From NCBI GenBank assembly GCA_029906195.1, contig JARWSJ010000002.1:310001-374000 (forward strand): 64,000 nt of DNA, read 5' to 3'. The number at the start of each line of letters is the position of its first letter. The stretch's first letter is position 1. The position numbers and the translations under genes were made by a program. Shown here piece after piece: positions 8,474 through 16,955 of this stretch. The stretch is from Chitinophagaceae bacterium 26-R-25 (GTDB taxonomy: Bacteria; Bacteroidota; Bacteroidia; Chitinophagales; Chitinophagaceae). Below the pieces are notes generated by a model. The model was not told where the DNA came from. It ran no database searches and was given only the letters and a program-made list of their open reading frames with translations.

Positions 8474-9354
8474 GAAAGTTTTTAGTCATATTATCCCTCG
8501 TTGTATTGAATGCATCATTTGCAAACGCATTTCCTTGCCGCAATGATGCACAGGTTGTCTATCAACTATCAACTAACAACCAACAACTATTCTCCGACAC
8601 TGTTCCGCCAGCTGCGGACCTCAAATTGCTGCAGGTCATCGAGGGCGATATCATCAATTTCACTGTAGACAACCTGGGCAATGTTTATCTCATCAATAGT
8701 AAGTACCAGCTTAAGAAACTCAACGAGAAAGGTGATTCAGTGGGTGTTTTCAATGAGGTAAGGCGATATGGCAACCTCACTTACATCGATGCAACAAACC
8801 CTTTAAAGGTGTTGTTATATTTCCAGGATTTTACAACGGTCGTAGTGCTGGACAGGGTGTTGAACAAACGCTATACGTTTGATTTACGTCAGCAAAACAT
8901 AATGCAGGCACGTGCCATCAGCCAATCATTCGATAACGGCATTTGGGTGTATGATGAAGTGGAAGCAAAGCTTAAAAGGCTTGACGACAATGGAAATGTG
9001 ATTGACAATTCTTCTGATTTTCGTGTGTTGTTCAGCACGCCGCCAACGCCTGTAGACATTGAAGATCACGACAAACTGGTTTATCTCTACGATCCTAAAC
9101 AAGGGCTGTTCATTTTCGATTATTATGGAAGTTTAAAAAATAAAATTGCTTTGCTGGGTTGGGAAGATTTTCAGGTAATTGACAAAACTGTTTTCGGCAG
9201 AAAAGGTAATGTGCTGGAAAAATATGAAACCGGCACGCTAATGCTGAACGAACTGGCATTCCCAGCGATACTTACGAACGTAGAAAAATGCCGTATCTCT
9301 GTAAATAAATTATACTGCCTTTCCAGCGGGAAGGTGTATGTGTATGAATTGTGA
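8470..9354 (+). CDS. Secreted propeller-like protein of unknown function
   Basis: A 294-residue protein with a signal peptide (hydrophobic core LVILSLVVLNASFANA). It starts at a TTG that overlaps the lpxH stop (TTGA), and no other start fits, so translation is probably coupled. The mature part has repeated short strand patterns with D-LGNVYLIN, DDNGNVID and YLYDPKQGLFIFD, like NHL or beta-propeller blades, but no named family is recognised. Residues just after the signal peptide (YQLSTNNQQLF) are encoded by a run of CTATCAACTA/CTAACAACCAAC, the same word that makes intergenic palindromes elsewhere, so this stretch looks inserted. The gene lies between lpxH and an MscS channel. Confidence 0.75.
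   Translation: MRKFLVILSLVVLNASFANAFPCRNDAQVVYQLSTNNQQLFSDTVPPAADLKLLQVIEGDIINFTVDNLGNVYLINSKYQLKKLNEKGDSVGVFNEVRRYGNLTYIDATNPLKVLLYFQDFTTVVVLDRVLNKRYTFDLRQQNIMQARAISQSFDNGIWVYDEVEAKLKRLDDNGNVIDNSSDFRVLFSTPPTPVDIEDHDKLVYLYDPKQGLFIFDYYGSLKNKIALLGWEDFQVIDKTVFGRKGNVLEKYETGTLMLNELAFPAILTNVEKCRISVNKLYCLSSGKVYVYEL
8567..8592 (+). repeat. TAGTTGTTAG-word arm inside a reading frame
   Basis: This stretch matches the right arms of the palindromes at 9359, 30500 and 53899 but lies within the secreted protein gene, in frame. It has no adjacent complementary partner; the nearest opposite-strand arm is about 800 bases downstream, just past the stop codon. Confidence 0.75.
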
Positions 9355-9358
9355 GAGA

Positions 9359-9457
9359 AGTTGTTTGTTGTTAGTTGATAGTTGTTAGGAGGTGCAAAAG
9401 AATGCACTGCTCCAACCTCAACTCTAACAACTAACAACCATCAACTAACAACTATCA
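9359..9457. repeat. Inverted repeat, TAGTTGTTAG word family (copy 1)
   Basis: The left arm is TTGTTAGTTGATAGTTGTTA-like and the right arm is its complement in a run of CTAACAA/CATCAAC words; a smaller GGAGGTGCA/TGCACTGCTCC stem sits in the centre. It separates the secreted protein from the MscS gene and ends two bases before the MscS start codon. Confidence 0.85.
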
Positions 9458-9459
9458 AA

Positions 9460-10548
9460 ATGAATTTTCTTCAACACGAATTTCTTAGCAATACTATTGA
9501 GAGTTACATCATATGTGCGATCACGATTTTTATTATCCTGATCTTTAAAAGATTATTCTCAAAATATATAGCCAGCATACTTTTCAGGCTTATTAAGAAC
9601 ACATCCTGGAAAGTGAGCCGCGAATCTTTTTTTGACCTGCTGGTGCAACCACTGGAAATTTTCCTGGTGCTGCTTGTCACCTTTGTAACGTTGGATAAAC
9701 TTACATTTCCCGCCGCGTTTCATTTCAGCATACACAAGGTAGCTGCGGAGCAGATTATTGATTCCATTGGCAGCTGTATTATCATCATTGCATTCATTGG
9801 AATGTTGCTGCGATTCATAGATTTTATCGCCACTACCATGCAGGACAACCAGGCGCAGTTTTCCCATCATGTTGCGGAAACGAAAATGGTGTCCTTCTTC
9901 AAAGACTTTTTCAAAGCAATCATTGTTTTGATTGGCATTATACTGGTGATTCGTTTTGCATTTCATAAAGATGTTACCAAACTGCTTGCAGGTCTAAGTA
10001 TCGTGGGTGCTGCCATAGCTTTGGCTGCAAAAGAAAGCCTGGAAAACCTGATTGCTTCATTCATCATCTTTTTCGATAAGCCTTTTCATATCGGCGACAG
10101 CGTGAAGGTGTTAAATATTTCCGGCTCCGTAGAAAAAATCGGATTGAGAAGCACGAGGATCCGCACAGATCAAAAGACATTTGTTACCGTACCCAATAAG
10201 CAAATGGTGGATAGTGTTCTGGACAATCTTACGCTGAGAAGTTTGCGCCGCGCAGATATCCGTTTGGAAATAAGCCTTTCAACATCTGCTGACACCATGC
10301 AAAAAATAGCTGACGGCATCAAGAAAATTCTCACACATCCTGTTGTAACAAACAGCAATGTAACCTTTAGCGACATTACACAAAACGCATACATTTTAGC
10401 GGTAGAATATTACACCGGCGTTATTCCTCAGGAAGATTTCAACCAGCTAAAGCAGACGATCAATTTACAGGTATTGCGATTGCTGGAAGTTAATAAAGTT
10501 GAGCTAGCAGGAAAGGACACAAGGATAATTATTGGGAAGGAGGTTTGA
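9460..10548 (+). CDS. MscS-family mechanosensitive ion channel
   Basis: A 362-residue inner-membrane channel that opens under membrane tension to relieve osmotic pressure. Hydrophobic segments lie near residues 12-28, 55-75, 100-120 and 150-180. The pore-lining helix and beta domain follow the family pattern: LLAGLSIVGAAIALAAKESL, then IASFIIFFDKPFHIGD and VEKIGLRSTRIRT, then the VPNKQMVDSVLDN segment. The start at 9460 is chosen because the 26 residues upstream in the open frame are only translated palindrome. The gene converges on the MerR-type regulator. Confidence 0.9.
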   Translation: MNFLQHEFLSNTIESYIICAITIFIILIFKRLFSKYIASILFRLIKNTSWKVSRESFFDLLVQPLEIFLVLLVTFVTLDKLTFPAAFHFSIHKVAAEQIIDSIGSCIIIIAFIGMLLRFIDFIATTMQDNQAQFSHHVAETKMVSFFKDFFKAIIVLIGIILVIRFAFHKDVTKLLAGLSIVGAAIALAAKESLENLIASFIIFFDKPFHIGDSVKVLNISGSVEKIGLRSTRIRTDQKTFVTVPNKQMVDSVLDNLTLRSLRRADIRLEISLSTSADTMQKIADGIKKILTHPVVTNSNVTFSDITQNAYILAVEYYTGVIPQEDFNQLKQTINLQVLRLLEVNKVELAGKDTRIIIGKEV

Positions 10549-10569
10549 TGCAGAAGACTTAACTCTTAA

Positions 10570-10605
10570 CACAAAAAAATCATCACAATCATGACAATCA
10601 TGAAA
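10570..10605. repeat. Single arm of an ATCATGACAATCATG word repeat
   Basis: A run of ATCAT-CAATCATGACAATC lies in the gap between the convergent MscS and MerR genes. The same word forms a full palindrome at 50891-51087. Confidence 0.6.
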
Positions 10606-10626
10606 ATCAGTGTTCCGTTTTCTTTT

Positions 10627-11313
10627 CTACATATTGGTTTTCAGCTCCAATAAAAACGCCTTCAACTTTTGCAATGAAACTGTAATCTCAAATTGCTGGT
10701 CAGCTTTTTTCTTTTGATTTTTAATGTAGTCTTTAGCGCCTTCCATGGTGTATTTTTTCTCGCGCAGAAGATGGTAGATCATGTGAATGTTTTTTACATC
10801 CACCGGACGGAAGAAGCGGTCGCCCTTTCTGTTTTTCTTGGGTTGGAGAAACCCGTCGAATTCATTGGCCCACAGGCGCAGCAAAGAATAGTTTACATGA
10901 AACATTTCCGCCACTTCGCCAATAGAATAATATTGTTTTTGAAAAAGCACCTCATCATCAGGAATATTGATAAGGTCAACCTCGGCATTCATTTCCTTGA
11001 ATGACTTACGGCCGCGTTTGCCCGGTTGTTTAGGCAAAGAAGAAGCCGCTTTTGGCTTTCTGCCTCGCGTAGTCTTCGGCATTGCTGTTGGCATAGTTAC
11101 GTGAATTTTTGCTGTTGGCATCGGTGCGACGACCTGCACAACTGGCGTGATTTCAGAAACCTCGTTTACAACGGCGGGAACCGGGGAAGATGGAGATGCT
11201 TCTTCAGATGCAGGAACTTCAGCTGGCACCGCACTGACAGGCGGAGTTGGAACCGGTTGAGCCGGCTCTTCAAATCCAAAATCCAATGCTGTTTGTCGAA
11301 ATTCCCTCATCAT
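10627..11313 (-). CDS. MerR-type regulator with AT-hook-like linker
   Basis: A 228-residue protein with a Pro/Val/Ala-rich N terminus (about residues 15-80), two basic AT-hook-like motifs (TTRGRKPK at 81-88 and KRGRKSF at 99-105), and a MerR-type winged helix (YYSIGEVAEMFHVNYSLLRLW, 128-148, then FFRPVDVKNI). It lacks the long dimerisation coiled coil and effector domain of classical MerR proteins, so it is likely a small DNA-binding protein of the type often found beside M23 peptidases in Bacteroidota. No ligand can be predicted. It follows the M23 gene on the same strand across a palindrome with an internal hairpin. Confidence 0.8.
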   Translation of the reverse strand: MMREFRQTALDFGFEEPAQPVPTPPVSAVPAEVPASEEASPSSPVPAVVNEVSEITPVVQVVAPMPTAKIHVTMPTAMPKTTRGRKPKAASSLPKQPGKRGRKSFKEMNAEVDLINIPDDEVLFQKQYYSIGEVAEMFHVNYSLLRLWANEFDGFLQPKKNRKGDRFFRPVDVKNIHMIYHLLREKKYTMEGAKDYIKNQKKKADQQFEITVSLQKLKAFLLELKTNM

Positions 11314-11386
11314 AGGCTTGGTAAAGATACAATCCTTGATGGTAGTGGCACGGGGATTTACGTGACTGTGGAAAAATTGGGTATTA

Positions 11387-11525
11387 ATTGAAAATTGAAA
11401 GTTGAAAATTGAAAATGGGGTTCTAAGAAAGTCTCGTTTTATAAAAGCAAACGGTTTGAAGGCTAACCCTCAAACCGTTTTACATTATTTAGGCCCCAAA
11501 ATTTTCAATTTTCAACTTTCAACTT
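11387..11525. repeat. Inverted repeat, TTGAAAG/TTGAAAA word family (copy 2)
   Basis: The arms at 11387-11418 and about 11500-11525 enclose a second, unrelated stem (AAACGGTTTGA at 11449-11459 pairing with 11470-11480), which itself resembles a terminator. It lies between the M23 and MerR genes, both on the minus strand. Confidence 0.83.
11449..11484 (-). terminator. Hairpin inside the palindrome, after the M23 gene
   Basis: An 11-bp stem with a 10-base loop lies downstream of the M23 peptidase stop on the minus strand and could terminate its transcript before the MerR gene. The T-run on that strand is weak, so a bidirectional or structural role is also possible. Confidence 0.5.
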
Positions 11526-11529
11526 TCCA

Positions 11530-12507
11530 CTAATCAAAGCTCTGATTGCTCGCCGACGCCATCTTCAACAAGCGGTCGTATTGCTCTGGCGTTAAATCGT
11601 TATAGAAAAAGTAAACAGGATCGAGGGGCTTGCCGTTTTTGTGTACTTCGTAGTGGCAGTGTGGGCCTGTTGATTTTCCTGTGCTTCCCACATAACCGAT
11701 GATTTCACCACGTTTTATCTTTTGGCCCGGCGAACATTTCACCTTTACCATGTGGCCATACAGCGTTTCATAGCCATAACCATGGTTAATGACCACGTGG
11801 TTCCCATATCCGTTACCGGTGTTACCTGCAACAGAAATGGTACCGTTTGCCGTAGCATAGATAGGTGTTCCCTGCGGAGCAGCAAAGTCAAGACCAGCGT
11901 GCATTTTAACGGTTTTGTATACCGGATCAATACGGTGACCGAACCCAGAAGCGATACGGCTAAGGTCTTTGTTGCTCACCGGCTGAATGGCCGGAGTGGC
12001 TGCCAGCATCACCTCCTTATTTTTTACAAAACCTTCAATTTCGTTGTAAGATTTATCTTCATAAGCAATGCGCATCGTAAGGTTGTTAAGCGTACGTGCA
12101 ATAGACCCCGAAAGATCGTTTTCATCCATGCCCTGCAACAGTTCCAGCTCTTTTTTCTTTTCCATTTCCTTTACGCGGGCGCTGTCCGGAATCGGATCTG
12201 CTTCAAAGATGGAGCGGTAAACATTATTGTCGCGCTTCTCCAGGTCAGTCATTTGCTGTTGCAGCTTTTGCATGCGATCCTGCAGAACAGCATAGTTATT
12301 TTGCATATTCTCAAACCGGCCACTCATTACTTTTTCTTTCGGAGAATCTATGTATCGGAAGGCGATGGCTACTATTATTAGTGAGGTAACAATACTCGCG
12401 GCTATAAAGCCCAATACTCGTAACAGTTTTACGTGTAAAGGGGTTTCAAGCTTTTCATAGCGAAGGCTATTGGTATTATAGAAATATTTTATTTTTTTCA
12501 TGGCCAC
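11530..12507 (-). CDS. M23-family peptidoglycan endopeptidase, membrane-anchored
   Basis: A 325-residue protein with a cytoplasmic basic N terminus, one membrane segment (about residues 33-50), a coiled coil (about 65-95, MQNNYAVLQDRMQKLQQQM) and a C-terminal LytM domain. The zinc ligands are visible: H203 and D207 in MHAGLDF, and HCH at 283-285 in GPHCHYEVHKNGKPLDP. It should cut peptide cross-links in the cell wall or, like the MepM and EnvC groups, regulate such cutting. The domain order matches Bacteroidota M23 proteins encoded next to a small MerR-type gene and alaS, as here. Confidence 0.92.
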   Translation of the reverse strand: MAMKKIKYFYNTNSLRYEKLETPLHVKLLRVLGFIAASIVTSLIIVAIAFRYIDSPKEKVMSGRFENMQNNYAVLQDRMQKLQQQMTDLEKRDNNVYRSIFEADPIPDSARVKEMEKKKELELLQGMDENDLSGSIARTLNNLTMRIAYEDKSYNEIEGFVKNKEVMLAATPAIQPVSNKDLSRIASGFGHRIDPVYKTVKMHAGLDFAAPQGTPIYATANGTISVAGNTGNGYGNHVVINHGYGYETLYGHMVKVKCSPGQKIKRGEIIGYVGSTGKSTGPHCHYEVHKNGKPLDPVYFFYNDLTPEQYDRLLKMASASNQSFD

Positions 12508-12628
12508 TGCGAAAAAAACACGCGTTTTATTAGCGTCAGTGTTAAAAATACGTTTTCTAAGGAACTGACAAATTAAAAATTACTCCAATTATAAAACCTG
12601 AAAATAGCTGTAACTATTTTCACTCCCT

Positions 12629-12636
12629 ATCTTTGC
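12629..12636 (+). promoter_or_regulatory. Candidate -7 element of alaS
   Basis: TATCTTTG fits TAnnTTTG and lies 74 bases before the alaS start. No matching -33 TTTG is seen at the usual spacing. Confidence 0.4.
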
Positions 12637-12709
12637 ACTCATTTCTTCCGGAGTTATCCACAAATATAGTTTCCCGGAAGGCAACTAACAACCAAAGATT
12701 GTTCCGTTT

Positions 12710-15328
12710 ATGCTAACAAGTGCAGAGATACGTCAAAAGTTTCTAGATTTTTTTGCTTCCAAAGGACATGCTATTGTGCCTTCGGCTCCTATTGTGGTTA
12801 AGAATGACCCTACATTGCTGTTTACCAATGCGGGCATGAACCAGTTTAAAGATTATTTCCTGGGCAACAAAAAAGCGCCCTCTTCACGCATAGCGGACAC
12901 TCAAAAATGTTTACGTGTAAGTGGTAAACACAACGACCTCGAAGAAGTAGGTGTTGACACGTACCACCACACGATGTTTGAAATGCTCGGCAACTGGAGT
13001 TTTGGCGACTATTTTAAAAAAGAAGCCATCGAATGGAGCTGGGAGTTGCTGGCAGAGGTTTACGGAATTCCCAAAGACAGGTTATACGTTACCATATTTG
13101 AAGGCGACGCGAAGGAGAATTTGCCTAAAGATGAAGAAGCGTTTAGCGAATGGAAAAAATGGATAGCAGAAGACAGAATTCTCTTGGGTAACAAAAAAGA
13201 CAATTTCTGGGAAATGGGCGATACCGGTCCGTGTGGTCCTTGTACAGAGATCCACGTAGATTGCCGTCCAGATGACGAAAGAAAAGCAGTAGATGGAAGA
13301 ACATTGGTGAACAACGATCACCCGCAGGTGATTGAAATTTGGAACAACGTATTTATTCAGTTCAACCGTTTGAAAGACGGTTCACTTGAACTGCTGCCTG
13401 CAAAACACGTTGATACCGGCATGGGCTTCGAGCGCCTGGTAAGGGTTTTGCAACAGAAAACTTCCAACTACGATTCCGATGTATTTACAGGAACAATTGC
13501 TGCGACAGAAAAAATAACAGGCAAAAAATACGACTTTTCCGATACCAAACAGGCAATCGCTTTCCGCGTAATTGCTGACCACATCAGAGCCATTGCTTTT
13601 ACCATTGCAGACGGACAATTGCCAAGCAATACCGGGGCAGGTTACGTAATCAGAAGGATCTTGAGAAGGGCGGTTCGTTACTACTTCTCTTATTTAGATA
13701 TGAAAGAACCACTATTGTATCAATTGATGCCGGTTCTTGCAGAGCAATTCAAAACTGTTTTTCCGGAACTCATCCAGCAATTGGATTTTGTAGGCAAAGT
13801 GGTGAAAGAAGAAGAAGATGCTTTCTTAAGAACACTTGAAAAAGGACTGAAGAAAATAGATGAAGTAATCGCTCAAACGAAAGGAGGGGCGATCAATGGA
13901 GAAGCTGCTTTCGAATTACTGGATACTTATGGTTTCCCGATTGACCTTACAAGATTGATCGCTCAAGAAAATAATTTGAAAGTTGACGAAGAAGCTTTCG
14001 AAAAAGCATTGACACAACAAAAGGATCGTTCCCGTGCAGCAACTGCGCTTGACACAGAAGACTGGGTAGTGCTGAAAGATACTGCCAACACTAGCTTTGA
14101 AGGTTATCATACTTTGAATACAGAAACCAAAGTAACCAAATACCGCAAAGTAAAAGCGAAAGGAAAAGAATCGTTCCAGATCGTATTGGAAGCAACTCCA
14201 TTCTATGCTGAAAGCGGCGGACAGGTAGGCGATACAGGCATTTTACTTTTCGACGGTGAAGAAATAGCGGTAACAGATACTAAAAAAGAGAATGACCTTA
14301 TCATACACTTTGCAGAGAAATTGCCTGTAAATGTTACGGCAATTGTGTCTGCAAAAGTGGCTCAGGAAAAACGCAGAAAAACAGAGGTACATCACTCCGC
14401 TACGCACTTGCTGCATGCAGCGTTGCGGAAAGTGTTGGGCACGCACGTGGCACAAAAAGGATCATTGGTGAATGAAGAACATTTGCGTTTTGACTTCTCG
14501 CATTTTGCGAAAGTTACCGATGAAGAAATCGCGCAAATCGAAGCGATCGTAAATGAAAAGATCCGTGAAAATATTCCGGTGGTAATAAAAGAACTACCGA
14601 AGGAAGAAGCGATACAACTCGGTGCCATGGCGCTTTTCGGTGAAAAATATGGTGACCGTGTTCGCGTGGTGATCATGGACCCTAAATATTCAATTGAGCT
14701 CTGCGGTGGTACACACGTAGGCGCTACGGGAGAGTTGGGTTTCCTTAAAATAAAACATGAAAGTGCAGTGGCTGCCGGTGTTCGTCGTATTGAGGCAGTG
14801 AGCGGTCATGCAGCAGAAGTGTTTGTGAACGATCATTTGCAAACATTGGCCAGCATAAAAGAAACACTTAAAAATCCGAAAGACGTAGCAAAAGCAATTG
14901 AAAGCACACTAGCTGAGGCAGCTGATCTCAGAAAGAAAGTTGAGCAATTTGAATCCCGTTTCCTTGGAGCTCTCCGCGAAGAGATCATCAAAAAAGCAAC
15001 TGTGATCAACGGCGTAAGCTTTATTGGTGAAGTAGTAGAAGTGAGCAGTGCAGATGCGTTGAAAAAACTTTGCTTCGATCTTAAACAAAACCTTGATGAA
15101 TACGTGGCCGTTCTTTGCGCGAATGTTGACGGTAAAGCATCCGTTGCCATTGGCATCAGCGATAAAGTAGTTGCTGCAAAAGGTTTGGATGCAGGCAAGA
15201 TCATCAAAGAACATGTTGCTCCGCTCATCAAAGGCGGCGGCGGTGGCCAAAAAACTTTGGCAACTGCAGGCGGACAAGATGTGAGTGGCTTGGAAGCGGT
15301 GATTGAGAAAGTGAAAGGGCTGGTGTAA
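12710..15328 (+). CDS. alaS: Alanine--tRNA ligase
   Basis: An 872-residue class II aminoacyl-tRNA synthetase charging tRNA-Ala. The N-terminal catalytic core starts at once (EIRQKFLDFF, FTNAGMNQFKD, HHTMFEMLGNWSFGDYFK). The editing domain has its zinc ligands H562 and H566 (HSATH) and C665/H669 (CGGTH), so mischarged Ser-tRNA-Ala should be cleared. The C-Ala domain ends with GGGGGQKTLATAGGQ, typical of the family. The gene is complete and of normal length, and its stop TAA lies in an AATTAAT run followed by a terminator. Confidence 0.97.
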   Translation: MLTSAEIRQKFLDFFASKGHAIVPSAPIVVKNDPTLLFTNAGMNQFKDYFLGNKKAPSSRIADTQKCLRVSGKHNDLEEVGVDTYHHTMFEMLGNWSFGDYFKKEAIEWSWELLAEVYGIPKDRLYVTIFEGDAKENLPKDEEAFSEWKKWIAEDRILLGNKKDNFWEMGDTGPCGPCTEIHVDCRPDDERKAVDGRTLVNNDHPQVIEIWNNVFIQFNRLKDGSLELLPAKHVDTGMGFERLVRVLQQKTSNYDSDVFTGTIAATEKITGKKYDFSDTKQAIAFRVIADHIRAIAFTIADGQLPSNTGAGYVIRRILRRAVRYYFSYLDMKEPLLYQLMPVLAEQFKTVFPELIQQLDFVGKVVKEEEDAFLRTLEKGLKKIDEVIAQTKGGAINGEAAFELLDTYGFPIDLTRLIAQENNLKVDEEAFEKALTQQKDRSRAATALDTEDWVVLKDTANTSFEGYHTLNTETKVTKYRKVKAKGKESFQIVLEATPFYAESGGQVGDTGILLFDGEEIAVTDTKKENDLIIHFAEKLPVNVTAIVSAKVAQEKRRKTEVHHSATHLLHAALRKVLGTHVAQKGSLVNEEHLRFDFSHFAKVTDEEIAQIEAIVNEKIRENIPVVIKELPKEEAIQLGAMALFGEKYGDRVRVVIMDPKYSIELCGGTHVGATGELGFLKIKHESAVAAGVRRIEAVSGHAAEVFVNDHLQTLASIKETLKNPKDVAKAIESTLAEAADLRKKVEQFESRFLGALREEIIKKATVINGVSFIGEVVEVSSADALKKLCFDLKQNLDEYVAVLCANVDGKASVAIGISDKVVAAKGLDAGKIIKEHVAPLIKGGGGGQKTLATAGGQDVSGLEAVIEKVKGLV

Positions 15329-15356
15329 TTAATAATTAATAAAGAATAATTAATAG

Positions 15357-15393
15357 GCGGTTATCATGAGAATGGTAGCCGCTTTTCTTTTTT
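15357..15393 (+). terminator. Intrinsic terminator of alaS
   Basis: An 11-bp stem with two G-U pairs (15357-15367 with 15372-15382) and a four-base loop is followed by TTTTCTTTTTT. It ends the alaS transcript. Confidence 0.8.
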
Positions 15394-15536
15394 AATAACT
15401 TTTGGTGGTACACTGGCCAGCCGCAAACGAAATGCAGTTTTCGTCATTGTTTGTTTACGGGGTGACGGCCTATTAATTACTAAATACCAGCATCTTCCTA
15501 AAAAATAGTTAAAAGGAAAAATTGAATTGCGAAAGT

Positions 15537-15566
15537 TTTCGTATATCGGAAAATGAAGTATATTTG
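15537..15566 (+). promoter_or_regulatory. Candidate promoter of the double-PDZ gene
   Basis: TATATTTG at 15559-15566 is an exact TAnnTTTG -7 element, with TTTC at 15537-15540 in place of the -33 TTTG at 18-base spacing. The start codon is 43 bases downstream, a plausible leader length. Confidence 0.45.
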
Positions 15567-15609
15567 ATCTACGAAAAAAAACGTAGTTAGTTCATATAAA
15601 CATTCTGGT

Positions 15610-16692
15610 ATGAAACATTTTGTAAAAACAATCGCGCTGTTTGCAAGCGTCCTCGCCTCAGGAGCCCTATTTGCACAGGGTGTTAAAAACGGGGTTAAGT
15701 CAAAAGATAAGGATAAGCTTGATCAGTATGATGAGATCATCATTAAAAAGAAGAGCGATAGCGACAAGGATCGCAAACTTACCATTGAGATCAACAAAGG
15801 AGTGGTAACCGTTAATGGCAAAAAGGTAGAGGAATTTAATGACGATGACCTTGCGGTTATCCAGAAAAAAATAAGAATTCACGTCAATGCAGATGACATG
15901 GCTTTCGCTGATGGTGCGCCAATGCCTCCATTTCCTCCAACACCGCCGGCGCCGGGCGCGAGACCAAATCCGCAGTTTCGCACAAAAACTTATTCTATGA
16001 ACGTGAATGATTCGAGAGGTTTTCTTGGCGTCAAAACTGAGAAAGACAATGGTGCTAAAATAACCGACGTAACAGCGGGAAGCCCGGCAGAAAAAGCAGG
16101 ATTAAAGGTTGGTGACATCATTACTAAAGTAGATGACGTTGCCATCACATCTCCGGAAGATCTTTCAAAAGCGGTTGGTTCATATAAACCCAATGAAAAA
16201 ATAACCATCACCTACAAACGCAATAAAAAGGATCAAAAGGTTACTACCACCCTGGGCAAACGTCCGCCACAGGCAATGACCTACAATTACAATTTCGAGG
16301 AACCACAGGAGTTCCATTTCGATTTTGACCAGAAACAACTTGATGAGCAGCTAAACGCCCTGGGTGACATGAATGGCGACATGAAAGTTTACGGTTTCCG
16401 CGGTCCCAATGCCAGTCCGAGACTTGGCATCAAAGCACAGGATACCGAAGATGGTAAAGGCGTAAAAGTATTAAGCGTGGAAGATTCTTCCAACGCAGCC
16501 AAGTCAGGCTTGAAAGAAGGCGATATCATCACGTCTTTTGATGACAAACCAATTGCCAACACAGAGCAGCTAGTCGCAGCCTCAAGAGATGCAAGAGAAA
16601 AAAGCACCATTCCTGTAAAAGTTACACGAAATGGTGTTAACCAGGACCTGGAAATAAAAATTCCAAGGAAACTTAGAACCGCGAATTTATAA
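15610..16692 (+). CDS. Secreted protein with two PDZ domains
   Basis: A 360-residue exported protein with a signal peptide ending at ALFAQ, a charged Lys/Asp region (20-80), a Pro-rich linker with PPFPPTPPAPGARPNP, then two PDZ domains: residues about 135-205 (SRGFLGVKTEKDNGAKITDV, AEKAGLKVGDIITKVDD) and about 262-345 (LGIKAQDTEDGKGVKVLSV, KSGLKEGDIITSFDD). The PDZ domains are of the DegP/HtrA type, but no trypsin-like protease domain is attached. It probably binds peptide C termini in the periplasm as an adaptor or chaperone; its partner is unknown. A terminator follows closely. Confidence 0.85.
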   Translation: MKHFVKTIALFASVLASGALFAQGVKNGVKSKDKDKLDQYDEIIIKKKSDSDKDRKLTIEINKGVVTVNGKKVEEFNDDDLAVIQKKIRIHVNADDMAFADGAPMPPFPPTPPAPGARPNPQFRTKTYSMNVNDSRGFLGVKTEKDNGAKITDVTAGSPAEKAGLKVGDIITKVDDVAITSPEDLSKAVGSYKPNEKITITYKRNKKDQKVTTTLGKRPPQAMTYNYNFEEPQEFHFDFDQKQLDEQLNALGDMNGDMKVYGFRGPNASPRLGIKAQDTEDGKGVKVLSVEDSSNAAKSGLKEGDIITSFDDKPIANTEQLVAASRDAREKSTIPVKVTRNGVNQDLEIKIPRKLRTANL

Positions 16693-16716
16693 TCAGTATA
16701 AACAGCCGATCGTTTG

Positions 16717-16747
16717 GGGCATGAGCGCATAGCTTGTGCCCTTTTTT
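16717..16747 (+). terminator. Intrinsic terminator of the PDZ gene
   Basis: A 10-bp stem containing two G-U pairs (16717-16726 with 16732-16741) and a five-base loop is followed by six T residues. Confidence 0.85.
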
Positions 16748-16750
16748 AAT

Positions 16751-16915
16751 GGTTGAATAACTGAATAATTGAATAACTGAAGGGAAAGCCGCCATAATTG
16801 ACTCTCCAACTAATTGTCTGAATGTCAACATTCAGCGAGCGATCAGTTATTCAGTTACTCAGTTACTCAGTTATTCAATGATTCTGCCGTTCAATAACTC
16901 GTTTATTCGATTATT
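16751..16915. repeat. Inverted repeat, TAACTGAA word family (copy 2)
   Basis: The left arm is three TGAATAA-type words (16751-16780). The right arm, from 16843, is longer and more degenerate, running TCAGTTACTCAGTTACTCAG and then TTCAATAACTCG. It fills the gap between the PDZ gene and gatB and ends just before a candidate promoter. Confidence 0.8.
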
Positions 16916-16919
16916 CCGG

Positions 16920-16927
16920 TAGTTTTG
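16920..16927 (+). promoter_or_regulatory. Candidate -7 element of gatB
   Basis: TAGTTTTG matches TAnnTTTG 28 bases before the gatB ATG. The -33 position would fall in the palindrome arm and has no TTTG. Confidence 0.4.
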
Positions 16928-16955
16928 CAGATATTCTCTAAAGAGGCAATTAACT

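Noticed and set aside
9382-9459. N-terminal extension of the MscS gene
   Set aside because: The residues are translated TAGTTGTTAG palindrome; the channel's own N terminus begins at 9460.
11722-12381. 219-residue open frame on the plus strand opposite the M23 peptidase
   Set aside because: The opposite strand has a complete LytM domain with zinc ligands; this frame shows no family pattern.
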